Assembly (NCBI GenBank): GCA_016199325.1
Contig: JACQGW010000181.1
Span: forward strand, 1-51,533
Length of the DNA: 51,533 nucleotides
From: Chloroflexota bacterium
GTDB taxonomy: Bacteria > Chloroflexota > Dehalococcoidia > JACQGW01
Reading direction: 5' to 3'
Translations under genes and position numbers: made by a program
Notes under the pieces: model-generated
What the model was told of the DNA's origin: nothing
The model's database searches: none
Seen by the model: the letters and a program-made list of their open reading frames with translations, nothing else
In this document: positions 7,679 to 15,703 of the stretch, piece by piece
Layout of the letters: each line of letters starts with the position of its first letter
How positions within the stretch are numbered: the stretch's first letter is position 1

Positions 7679-9970
7679 ATGCCGATCCGACTGACGTGGC
7701 CCGACGCGTCAGGGAGGGCCGAGATGGCTGTCACCGTCGATGGTTTGCCGGCTAGACCGCGGGGGCTGGTGCAGCGACCATCGGCGCGCCGGGACATCGA
7801 GAACGCGCTCCACGCCCGCCGATCTGTGGTGGTTCTGTACGGCCTCGGTGGCACTGGCAAGACCTGGTTGGCGCTGGATGTGGTACACGCACTGGCAGAG
7901 AGCGGCCTGTTTTCGGCGGTTGTCTGGGCCAGCGCCCGTGACCGCCCTCTCCGGCGGGATGACCTGCTGCGCCAGCTCGCACGCTGCCTGGAGCGTGCCG
8001 ATGTCGCGGCTCTGCCCGGCGACGACCTGATGCACGCGGTCTTGAAGCTTCTGGGTGAGCAAGCCATCCTGCTTGTGGTGGACAACTTCGAGGCCGTCGA
8101 GGCCGATCAGCAGATCGACATCTTCACGTTTCTCTCCCGGGTTCCGCTGAGATCACGGGTGCTGGTAACGAGCCGCTCCATCGACTTCCGGGGCCGGCTC
8201 GGATCGGTACTACCTGCAGCGCAGCTCGTCCGCCTTGGTGGCATGGATCAGGACGAGGCACGGCAGCTCGTCCAACACGAGGCCGAACGGCTTTTGGCAC
8301 CCCAACTGAAGATTCTCCCGCCATCGATCTTGTCGGCGCTGCACTCAGCGACGGACGGGCTCCCCTTCGCACTCCGGTGGCTAGTTGGCCAAGCGAGGGG
8401 CCGAAGTCTAACGGAGATCCTGGCCGAATTCAAGGGGATGGCGCAAGGGGGGCCGTTGCCAACCCTCTTCGAGCCGTCCTTTCGAATGCTCAGTACGACT
8501 GCTCAGACAGTGCTACAGGCGGCATGTCTGTTGGCGGGACCGGTAAGCGCCCGAGCGCTGGGCGCCACTGCGGCGCTGGACCCGGCACAACTCGCTGTAG
8601 CGATCGAAGATCTCGAACACTTCTCACTCATCGAGGATCGGAGCGGCCCCGGCAACCGGGATTCGCTGCTCGGCCTCCACCCGCTTACACGAGAATTCGT
8701 CCGGGCTACGATTCGGGAGCGACCGGAACTGGAAACGGCGTTGAGAGCGCGGGCCATCGAGTACTATCGGGCATTCCTATGGCGGCACGGCGGCTTCCAG
8801 GATGAGAATGGGCATAGCTTGATCGAGCGGGAGCGGGAGACGATCCTGTCGCTGGCCGCCTGGTGCATCGAGCAGCAGCGGTGGAGTCTCGTCCTCGACT
8901 TCGTCCGACCGTTGAACAACTTCTTCTGGATGCGAGGGTACTGGCGAGAGCGTATCCAGTATGGCAGGGTAGCCTACGAAGCAGCGGCCCGGCTCGGCGA
9001 CGCCTGGCAACAGGGAGAAGCGCTGTCCGGGGATGTTGGCTGGACACACCTCCAGCTTGGCGAGCTCGACGAAGCCTGGCTCTGTTTTCAAGACGCGTTG
9101 CCGTTGTTGCAGCAAGCAGGGCACTGGCAGGAGTTGGCTGACGCCTTTCGGTACCTGGCGCGGATCGCGCATCGGCGCAACGATCTCGGCGCCTGCCGCG
9201 ATCTACTCGATCGAGCCGGTCTCGCTGCGAGCCAACTTTGGGAACCGGGGCAGCGCCGGTACGCCGAAGCGCGACTGTGCGTCGACCGGGCGTACCTGAG
9301 CCTCGCGGAAGATCGCCTAGATGAGGCGACCGCGTACCTCAACCAGGCGGCGGAGTCTTTCACCGAGTTCGGCGACGATACGCGGCTGGGCTATGCGCTG
9401 AATGGGCTCGGGGATGTGTCGCTGAAGCGGCGTGAGCCGGAACGAGCTCAAGCCTTTTTCGAAAGAAGCCTCGCGCTCGCGCAGCATCTCAAGAGCAAGG
9501 CCGATCGGGCCGCGGCGTCGCTGCGCCTCGCGCGCTCGTGCGAAGATCTCGGGAATCTCGCGGCTGCTGCCAGGTGGGCAGACCAGAGCCAACGATTGTT
9601 TGAGCAACTGGGCCAGCGGAAGGAGGCGAAACAGGCCCAGGAACTGTTCGATCGGGTCTCTGCCCAGCCACCGCTGCTAAGGATCGATCCTGATCGCCAG
9701 ACTGTCTGGATCCGGGGCAAGCGGGTCCACCTGGCACCTTTGGAGTACTGCCTCATCTACCTCCTCTATCAGAAAGCCGGGAAACCGTGCACCTACAGGG
9801 AAATCCGCGAGTGTCTCTGGCCTGGTAGCCAGGCTCTACCATCGACCTTGCGCCCTCTGGTTCACCGGCTCGTCCACGACATCCGACTCCGTATCGAGCT
9901 GGACCCGGCCCAACCGAAGCTCTTGCAGACCGTACATGGACGTGGCTATCGCCTGTCGTTGCCTGATTGA
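7679..9970 (+). CDS. STAND NTPase with TPR repeats and C-terminal OmpR-type winged helix (signal-sensing regulator)
   Basis: 763 aa. The ATG at 7679 is preferred because GGAG (7667-7670) lies 8 bases upstream; a GTG at 7670 overlaps that site. Domain order: Walker A GLGGTGKT (about residues 55-62), Walker B LLVVDNFEAV (about 138), sensor RVLVTSRS (about 165) and a winged-helix linker, i.e. an NB-ARC/NACHT-like STAND ATPase. A helical TPR array follows (about 360-650; repeated motifs such as GEALSGDVGW...LGELDEAWLCF and LGYALNGLGDVSLKRREPERAQAFFERSLAL). The last 95 residues (LAPLEYCLIYLL...REIRECLWPG...GRGYRLSLPD) are an OmpR/PhoB-type DNA-binding domain. STAND proteins are ATP-dependent molecular switches, so a transcription-activating switch is inferred. 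It is first of three co-directional genes (ARPP-1, helicase). Confidence 0.8.
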   Translation: MPIRLTWPDASGRAEMAVTVDGLPARPRGLVQRPSARRDIENALHARRSVVVLYGLGGTGKTWLALDVVHALAESGLFSAVVWASARDRPLRRDDLLRQLARCLERADVAALPGDDLMHAVLKLLGEQAILLVVDNFEAVEADQQIDIFTFLSRVPLRSRVLVTSRSIDFRGRLGSVLPAAQLVRLGGMDQDEARQLVQHEAERLLAPQLKILPPSILSALHSATDGLPFALRWLVGQARGRSLTEILAEFKGMAQGGPLPTLFEPSFRMLSTTAQTVLQAACLLAGPVSARALGATAALDPAQLAVAIEDLEHFSLIEDRSGPGNRDSLLGLHPLTREFVRATIRERPELETALRARAIEYYRAFLWRHGGFQDENGHSLIERERETILSLAAWCIEQQRWSLVLDFVRPLNNFFWMRGYWRERIQYGRVAYEAAARLGDAWQQGEALSGDVGWTHLQLGELDEAWLCFQDALPLLQQAGHWQELADAFRYLARIAHRRNDLGACRDLLDRAGLAASQLWEPGQRRYAEARLCVDRAYLSLAEDRLDEATAYLNQAAESFTEFGDDTRLGYALNGLGDVSLKRREPERAQAFFERSLALAQHLKSKADRAAASLRLARSCEDLGNLAAAARWADQSQRLFEQLGQRKEAKQAQELFDRVSAQPPLLRIDPDRQTVWIRGKRVHLAPLEYCLIYLLYQKAGKPCTYREIRECLWPGSQALPSTLRPLVHRLVHDIRLRIELDPAQPKLLQTVHGRGYRLSLPD

Positions 9971-10091
9971 TCGGCGGATCGCTGGACGCCCCATAGTTAC
10001 CAAGAATTCCCCAAGAACCTCCGCCGCATTCCCGCGGTACAATCCTTTCCAGAAACAGCCGATAGTGCGAAATCGCGTGGGAGGGGATGAA

Positions 10092-11081
10092 TTGGTCACG
10101 CAGGCGCAGCAGCTTCGAGAATACCTCGCCAGTCGCTGGCTCGGGATCCCGCGGTCGTTCGAGGGGATGACCCTCGTGCCTCTCCACGGATCGCACGGCC
10201 TCGAGCCACAGCATGTCCCATTGGTCGAAGCGATTGGCAGGGGCACAGCCGAGGTAACCGAGCTGGCCCCGCCGCAGGTGAATACGCTTCGTGTCAGCAA
10301 TACAGGGAAGTTGCCCGTCTTCATCATGGACGGAGAAGAACTCCTCGGAGGGGGACAAAACCGCGTCGCGAACGGGAGCGTCCTCGTGCCGACGGGGGCG
10401 GCGATTGAGCTGGCCGTCAGTTGCGTTGAGCGAGGGCGTTGGTCCGGCTTTACGGCAAGGTTCCGAAGCGAGGGTAATGCGCCCTTCAGGTTGCGTCGGG
10501 TGAGGGCCGAGTCGGTGCAGTCAGCGCAGCAAGCGGCAGTCTGGGCGGAGGTCGACGAGGTTCACGCTGCTCTCCAGGTCGATTCACCCACCGCAGCGCT
10601 GCACGATGCCTACGTCGCTCGCGCCGGGCGTCTGGAGGACTATGCATCGGCATTCCCTCTGCCCGCCGAGGCGATTGGCGTTGTCCTGACCATCGGCGGG
10701 GTCTGCCTGATGGCTGATCTCTTTGACCATCCGGCGATCCTAGCCGCCTACTGGGACCGGCTTGTCCGGAGCTATGCACTTGAGGCTCTCGGCCAGCCGC
10801 TGGCGACACTCGGAACCGAAGCAGCTGCGGACTTCGTCTCGAAGGCTGTCGAGGCGAGGATGAACGAGTATCCAGCCGTCGGACTCGGCCAGTCTATCCG
10901 ACTGGAGGGGGAATCAGTGGTTGGGACTGCCGTCGCTTATGATGGGACGTCTGCACACGTCGGACTGTACCGGCGCGGCGAAGTCCGGCAGAGTCACAAC
11001 ATGGTGGTCGGACTGGAGATCCCCTTCCTGCGAAGGCGGCCTGCTGACCACAGCCTATCGCGGCGCAGACGCGCTCCGTGA
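10092..11081 (+). CDS. ARPP-1 family domain protein
   Basis: 329 aa from a TTG with GGGAGGGG a few bases upstream; in-frame GTG codons further 5' lack a comparable site. The central block VPLVEAIGRGTAEVTE...LRVSNTGKLPVFIMDGEELLGGGQNRVANGSVLVPTGAAIELAVSCVERGRW (about residues 35-120) carries the hallmarks I associate with ARPP-1 (ADP-ribosylglycohydrolase and rhodanese-phosphatase-associated protein): a DGEELxGxxQNRxxN core and an SCVExGRW turn. The name reflects comparative-genomic links to ADP-ribose and phosphatase chemistry; the biochemical role is unestablished. It lies between the STAND regulator (121 bp) and a helicase (150 bp). After the conserved GTAVAYDG the final 35 residues become Arg-rich, and a more protein-like reading continues in the +1 frame to 11163, so a late frameshift is possible. 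Confidence 0.7.
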   Translation: MVTQAQQLREYLASRWLGIPRSFEGMTLVPLHGSHGLEPQHVPLVEAIGRGTAEVTELAPPQVNTLRVSNTGKLPVFIMDGEELLGGGQNRVANGSVLVPTGAAIELAVSCVERGRWSGFTARFRSEGNAPFRLRRVRAESVQSAQQAAVWAEVDEVHAALQVDSPTAALHDAYVARAGRLEDYASAFPLPAEAIGVVLTIGGVCLMADLFDHPAILAAYWDRLVRSYALEALGQPLATLGTEAAADFVSKAVEARMNEYPAVGLGQSIRLEGESVVGTAVAYDGTSAHVGLYRRGEVRQSHNMVVGLEIPFLRRRPADHSLSRRRRAP

Positions 11082-11231
11082 GATACGGAAGAAGAGCGAA
11101 TGGCGGCTTCCTGAAGACGGCGCTGCCATCGCGATTTCCGTGGCAGGTCGGTTGGCCTCTTGAGGCGAGTGTTCGCTGTCGGCATCGGCGTGGCAACTGT
11201 ATCTACAGATCGCAAAGAGAGGGAGCATGCC

Positions 11232-13790
11232 ATGAGTTACTGCAAGGAAGACCAGATGATCCAGATCGCGCAGCAGGCCGGCTTTGAGATCGTGACTCGA
11301 AAGGGCTTTGCCGGCCGGAACGCACGCCGCTTGCCCGTGCCCGCTCGTCTGCACCCAACCGTGCGAGCATTGCTTGCGGCCAACTATCCAGATGGGCTGT
11401 ACTCCCACCAGGCGAAGGCTCTTGAGTTGCTCCTGGACAAACAGGATGTTTGCCTCGCAACAGCCACGAACTCGGGCAAGAGCTTGGTGTTCATCACAGC
11501 AGCAGCAGACTTGGTTCAGAGGGACTCCTCCGCTTGCGTGCTCGCTCTTTATCCAGCACGTGCGTTGATTCAGGATCAGATGAGCAAATGGCAGACGATC
11601 CTCGGACCGTTGGGTATCGGGGTGGGTTACATCGATGGTGGTGTGCCAACCGACCGGCGCCTCGATAGCCTGCGTGCCAATCGGGTGGTGCCCATGACCC
11701 CCGACGTCGCCCATGCGTGGATGATGAGCAACTTGGCGGAGCGAACCATCCAGGTCTTCATCGAGCACGTGCATCTGGTTGTCCTCGATGAGGCGCATGT
11801 CTACGAGGGGGCGTTCGGGACAAACATGGCGTATCTCTTGCGGCGATTTCAAGCCGCTGCAGGCCGCTACCGAGTCATCTGTAGTACAGCAACGCTTGGC
11901 GACCCGGATCGCTTCGTTCGAGAACTCACGGGCCGTGAAATGTGCTGCGTTGGTCTGGCAGACGACGGCTCCATGAGCCCACCGAAAACCCTTCTGCTCG
12001 CGCGAGGGATCGCGGGACGGTCCTTTGACAGTACGGTGAAGCTGCTCACTTCTCTCGCGCGCGTAGGGGAAGGACGCTTCCTCGCCTTTGCGGATTCGCG
12101 CCAAATGGTGGAGCGGCTCGTCGCAGCCGCTGGGCGCTCGCAACGCGTGGACGAAGATCTAGGCGAAGTGGACACCGACTGCGAGGCGGAAAGCGCCGCC
12201 GCCGCACAAAGCGATTCGGTTAGCCCACCAGCAGGCCGTCAGGTTCTTCCATACCGTGCGGGCTATGAAGCCGAAGATCGCCGTTCTATTCAAGAGGCCC
12301 TGCAGCGCGGCACGCTCGCAGGCGTCGTGTCCACAAGCGCGCTGGAACTCGGACTAGACATTGGAGACATCGACCTGCTTCTGCTGTTGACCCGGCCGCA
12401 ATCTATGAAGGCTTTCTGGCAGCGACTGGGCCGTGCCGGCAGGCGAAGCCCGGGAGTGTGTCTCCTGATCGATGAAGGACGGCCTTCCGTTGAACTGGAG
12501 AACCTGGAAGGATACGTCCGGCGCCCGCTTGAGCCGAGTTGGCTGTATCTCGAGAACCGGTACATCCAGTACGCCAATGTCCTGTGCGCCGCGTATGAGG
12601 TCGCCGAGCTTGGGAGAGACAAGTACGATTTGGCTTCCTTCGCGTCTCTCCCCTCCTCGTTCCGAAGGTTCTTGGAGAATGAATTGAACCCAACGGAGGC
12701 CGTACCCTCTGACCTCTACCCGATGAAGCAGCGGGCTCAATCTGGCCCGCACTTTGAGTTCCCTTTGAGGACGGCCGCTGAAAAAAGTTTCCGGGTGAAG
12801 GGCCCGTTCGACCAGGCGCTCGGCAGCATTTCGTATGCCCAGGCGCTCCGGGAGGCCTACCCCGGTGCCATCTACTACTATCAGGCCCGTCCGTACCGCG
12901 TAAAGCGCTTCAGCCAGGTAGGAGCCCAGATCCACTGTGAGGCAGAAAAGCATTGGACGACCAGACCAATTGCGCAGGCAATGGTGTTCCCGCGTTTTGA
13001 GGGCGGGGTCTTCAAACTCCTGCGTTCAACGACAGGGTTCGTCGCGGAGGTCGAGATGCAGGTAAGCGAACGGGTGCTCGGATTCGTTGAACGGCGAGGA
13101 TCGTCCAGGCAAAAGTACTTGTATGCCGCAGGTTCTCCATATCACCAGCGCCAACTCTGCCGGCTTTTTCAAACAACGGGCGTCTGCTGGTATTTTCCCA
13201 ACCTGCCCACGACATCCGCGGACCTAGCCCACAGAGTCCTTGACACGTTCTGTCGCGAGTTCGGCATCCAGGAGCGCGATCTCGGCGTTGGCCTCTTCGA
13301 TTCCCGCCGATCGCCGTTAGGGGACGAGCGGTGCCAGGGTGTCTGCATCTTTGATGCAACAAACGGAAGCCTGCGGCTGACCGAGCGGCTTGCCGAAGGT
13401 TTCGCTCATGTTCTGAACTCGGCGCTCGGACCTGCGCAGAGTGATGGTGAGTTCGACGTGTTAACCGGCCTTGAACGCCTCATTCAATGCGTCGGTGAAC
13501 TTCAGCCAGCGATCGCGTCAACCGGCTCGCTGGTAGGAAACGAGGATACGGGCGATTGGACGCTGGTGGTCGCTCCCGGGGAGACGGCGATATATGCGAA
13601 CGTGGACGGAGCAGTGGAGATCGAGGTCGACGGATATCGGTACACGCCGCGCGGCCTTGTGTATGATATTAAGCCACAGCCGCCCCTAACTGGACGGGTG
13701 GTGCCAGCGACTCGTGTTGTCCCTATCAGCGGCGAGACAAGAATGATTCGCGTAAATCTGATGACTGGCGAGGAGGAGCCCGCCGCCTGA
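11232..13790 (+). CDS. MrfA/YprA-like superfamily 2 DEAH-box helicase
   Basis: 852 aa from the ATG at 11232 (GAGAGGGAG upstream); the open frame begins 24 codons earlier without support. SF2 motifs in order: Q-like YSHQAKAL; motif I ATNSGKS (Asn where many have Gly); Ia YPARALIQDQ; motif II DEAH in VVLDEAHVYEG; motif III STATLGDP; motif V VVSTSALELGLDIGDIDLL; motif VI QRLGRAGRR. The layout, with a long C-terminal region containing YPGAIYYYQARPYRVKRF and a late IFDATNGSLRLTERL segment, matches the MrfA/YprA group (mitomycin-repair helicase, DrmA relatives). The terminal four-Cys cluster usual in that group is not visible. Possible roles are DNA repair or phage defence. The gene looks poorer in GC than the flanks by eye. 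Confidence 0.8.
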   Translation: MSYCKEDQMIQIAQQAGFEIVTRKGFAGRNARRLPVPARLHPTVRALLAANYPDGLYSHQAKALELLLDKQDVCLATATNSGKSLVFITAAADLVQRDSSACVLALYPARALIQDQMSKWQTILGPLGIGVGYIDGGVPTDRRLDSLRANRVVPMTPDVAHAWMMSNLAERTIQVFIEHVHLVVLDEAHVYEGAFGTNMAYLLRRFQAAAGRYRVICSTATLGDPDRFVRELTGREMCCVGLADDGSMSPPKTLLLARGIAGRSFDSTVKLLTSLARVGEGRFLAFADSRQMVERLVAAAGRSQRVDEDLGEVDTDCEAESAAAAQSDSVSPPAGRQVLPYRAGYEAEDRRSIQEALQRGTLAGVVSTSALELGLDIGDIDLLLLLTRPQSMKAFWQRLGRAGRRSPGVCLLIDEGRPSVELENLEGYVRRPLEPSWLYLENRYIQYANVLCAAYEVAELGRDKYDLASFASLPSSFRRFLENELNPTEAVPSDLYPMKQRAQSGPHFEFPLRTAAEKSFRVKGPFDQALGSISYAQALREAYPGAIYYYQARPYRVKRFSQVGAQIHCEAEKHWTTRPIAQAMVFPRFEGGVFKLLRSTTGFVAEVEMQVSERVLGFVERRGSSRQKYLYAAGSPYHQRQLCRLFQTTGVCWYFPNLPTTSADLAHRVLDTFCREFGIQERDLGVGLFDSRRSPLGDERCQGVCIFDATNGSLRLTERLAEGFAHVLNSALGPAQSDGEFDVLTGLERLIQCVGELQPAIASTGSLVGNEDTGDWTLVVAPGETAIYANVDGAVEIEVDGYRYTPRGLVYDIKPQPPLTGRVVPATRVVPISGETRMIRVNLMTGEEEPAA

Positions 13791-13814
13791 GACGACCGCA
13801 AACCTAATCGACAG

Positions 13815-14099
13815 TTGGCCGGGCAGACTTTGTCCGACCTACCGTGGAGAAGGGCTGCCCGGTGCGGAGATCGCGTAGTCCTCACGCAGTATCTTGATTC
13901 CTCCACCCTCCTCGGCCAGAGCGGCTACAATCGACCGAGCTTGGTCAAGATGCGTCTGGCGGTCTCTGGACCAGAACTGGTGACCCGAAGGCTACCGGAC
14001 GTCTTTCCGGCGATCCTGCAAGCCGTTCAGATGGGTTGCGCCGTAACGATCGAGGATGTGGCCGTCCGCATCGGCCAGCTTCCGATCCGATCAGATTGA
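13815..14099 (+). pseudogene. Degenerate DUF5615 (PIN-like toxin) gene remnant
   Basis: The 94-codon frame has a DUF5615 C-terminal half: GDRVVLTQYLDSSTLLGQSG, then NRPSLVKMRL, then a helix and AVTIEDVAVRIGQLPI, the typical final beta hairpin. The family's N-terminal part (LDANLSPRL...DHEI) is missing. The acidic site normally read as VLTxDxDF is VLTQYLDS here, so one catalytic Asp is Tyr. DUF5615 proteins are PIN-like putative RNases paired with DUF433 antitoxins; no antitoxin is adjacent. No good ribosome-binding site precedes the first ATG. Truncated and inactive by inspection. Confidence 0.65.
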
Positions 14100-14112
14100 C
14101 GGCGGCGCCCTG

Positions 14113-14315
14113 TCCGAGCCGCGACCGTGAGGGAGCGGTCCCGACAGCGTCGGTTGCGCGGCTGGCAGGCGGGGGGCGATCCAGAGAGGACAGCGGCCCG
14201 CTTGTTCCTCGAGAAACGGCCTGCAGGCGCCTCCCAGCGCCATCGGCGCTGGACCGGTTCAGGCTCGGTCCGACGGCTGAGCCCGGGGTCCACTCCCTCA
14301 CGGTCGCGGCTCGGA
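14113..14315. repeat. Inverted-repeat element (23-bp arms)
   Basis: Bases 14113-14135 (core GCCGCGACCGTGAGGGAG) are repeated exactly in inverted orientation at 14293-14315. The arms enclose about 157 bases with no convincing gene. It resembles a small non-autonomous palindromic element, placed between the toxin remnant and the secreted-protein gene. Confidence 0.6.
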
Positions 14316-14570
14316 TCGGTTGCGGCTCCGTCGGCACCTGGGATGCGTCCGCCCGCACTGTCGAGAGGGGTGTGCAGTGTACCCCATCGTAGAACGACTG
14401 GGAGGCGAGCAGAACCGGCCCCAGCTCGGGCAGTATTGGACGGTCGCCTCCCTGATGAAGTGAATTGCACAGCGATTGATCAGACGGTCAACCGACATTC
14501 GTGGCGCCTTTCCTGGCGCCTTGGCGGTTCGGCTTCACTCGGAACTGCCGCTGGTTGCGCGAAAACCAGG
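14316..14570. other. Intergenic remainder with a 28-codon gene tail
   Basis: A short frame at 14377-14463 (+) reads MYPIVERLGGE...QYWTVASLMK and stops. It looks like the C-terminus of a lost protein rather than a gene, and I could not assign it. The rest (14464-14570) holds only a GGCGCC-rich inverted segment (14502-14525), possibly a terminator for the minus-strand gene ending at 14571. Confidence 0.3.
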
Positions 14571-14933
14571 TTAGACCGTGCCCGGAGCGGTGACCCACAC
14601 CCACCGCGGCGTCCAGGTATGGGATACTCCACTACCTCCGGCGAAGTGGTTCGGGTCCCAAACCCAGGAGCCGGGCTCGCCCGCCGGTCCGATGGGCACG
14701 TGTACGACCTGTACGCTGAGTGGATCGTCCGGCCAGGGCGGCGGTCCGGCCTCAGCGCCGGCGACGGGAACGTCCCGAGCCGTGTGCGCGCAGTCCGACG
14801 AGGACGGCGGCTCAGCGCCGACGGCGCCCGGCAGCAGGGCGGCGACCAGGGCAGTGATCAGGAAGAGACGGCGCGGCAGGCTGCGCGCGGTGCGCACGTG
14901 GATGCGCTGTTCCCCCCAGGAAGACGTCGTCAT
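14571..14933 (-). CDS. Small secreted protein of unknown function
   Basis: 120 aa. The ATG at 14931-14933 has a strong GGAGGTGA site upstream. The N-terminus has a basic stretch (RTARSLPRR) followed by LFLITALVAALLPGAVGA, a clear signal peptide with cleavage expected after AVGA. The mature part (about 80 aa) is Pro/Trp-rich (GPPPWPDDPLS, GSWVWDPNHFAGG, HTWTPRWVWV) and has one cysteine. I do not recognise the family. The strand is opposite to both neighbours. The ribosome-binding site plus signal peptide argue that it is real. Confidence 0.55.
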   Translation of the reverse strand: MTTSSWGEQRIHVRTARSLPRRLFLITALVAALLPGAVGAEPPSSSDCAHTARDVPVAGAEAGPPPWPDDPLSVQVVHVPIGPAGEPGSWVWDPNHFAGGSGVSHTWTPRWVWVTAPGTV

Positions 14934-15172
14934 CTTGTTGCTCACCTCCAGAGACCCGGTCCGACTCCCGCCGGATCGAGCGACCATCCGGCGGGCAGGC
15001 GGTACGATACGGTGGGCAACCAGGCAAGAAGCAGGCCAGCCGCTGCCGCGCGATCCGCTTGCGAGAGGGCGAATGTGGCATAATAGAGCCGTTTGCACAG
15101 ACGACGCGACCTTCTGCAAGCTGCTCCAACGGTGCAGATGTCCAGTGCTTCGGCGAGCGGTGAGGAGGGACG

Positions 15173-15703
15173 ATGGCCCAGAGTCAGCCGGTCTACCTGG
15201 AGACCGCTGCGCGGGGGCTTCTTCGAGCCAGGGCTGAAGCGTCGCGCGAGCTGCTGGGCCGGCGGCGCCAGGACGAACGTCCGATCTGCCGCGTCTGCCC
15301 GCGCGGCTGCCGGGTGGCTCGGCTGGCCGACGAGTGCGGCTATTGCCGGGTTGGGATGCACCTTCAGGTAGGCGACCTGGTGATCGACGCCGAAGCCGGA
15401 CTGACCCGGCGCGGCCTGCTGGTGCGCCATCTGGTCATGCCCGGCTTCCTCGACGCGTCCCGCCAGATCTTCCGCTGGCTGGCCCGTGAGATCTCGCCCG
15501 ATACCTACGTCAACGTGATGGCGCAGTACTATCCGGCGGGCGCGGTGCTCGAGACCGAGCGCTATCCTGAGATGCGACGGCGACTGACGCCCGACGAGCT
15601 CCGACAGGCAATGGCCGTGGCCCGTGAGGAGGGGCTGTCGCGCTTCGACGGGCGCCGACCGCGGCTGCGAGCGGCCGGGGGCTGCAAATGCAGCGACGGC
15701 TGA
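15173..15703 (+). pseudogene. PflA-like radical SAM activase relative with internal deletion of the catalytic core
   Basis: 176 codons with a good start (GAGGAGGGACG then ATG). Residues 1-60 match the N-terminus of the COG1313-type putative pyruvate-formate-lyase-activating family (CRVCPRGCRVARLADECGYC). Residues about 64-160 match its C-terminal end: QVGDLVID...RGLLVRHLVMPG...EISPDTYVNVMAQYYPA...YPEMRRRLTPDELRQAM. The roughly 130-150 residues normally between them, with the [4Fe-4S] CxxxCxxC loop and the barrel, are absent. The junction is near 15355-15365 (GMHLQVGDL), in frame. It cannot be a working radical SAM enzyme. The last codons overlap the kinase start at 15688. It is either a deletion pseudogene or a retained mini-protein; an assembly collapse cannot be excluded. 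Confidence 0.7.
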
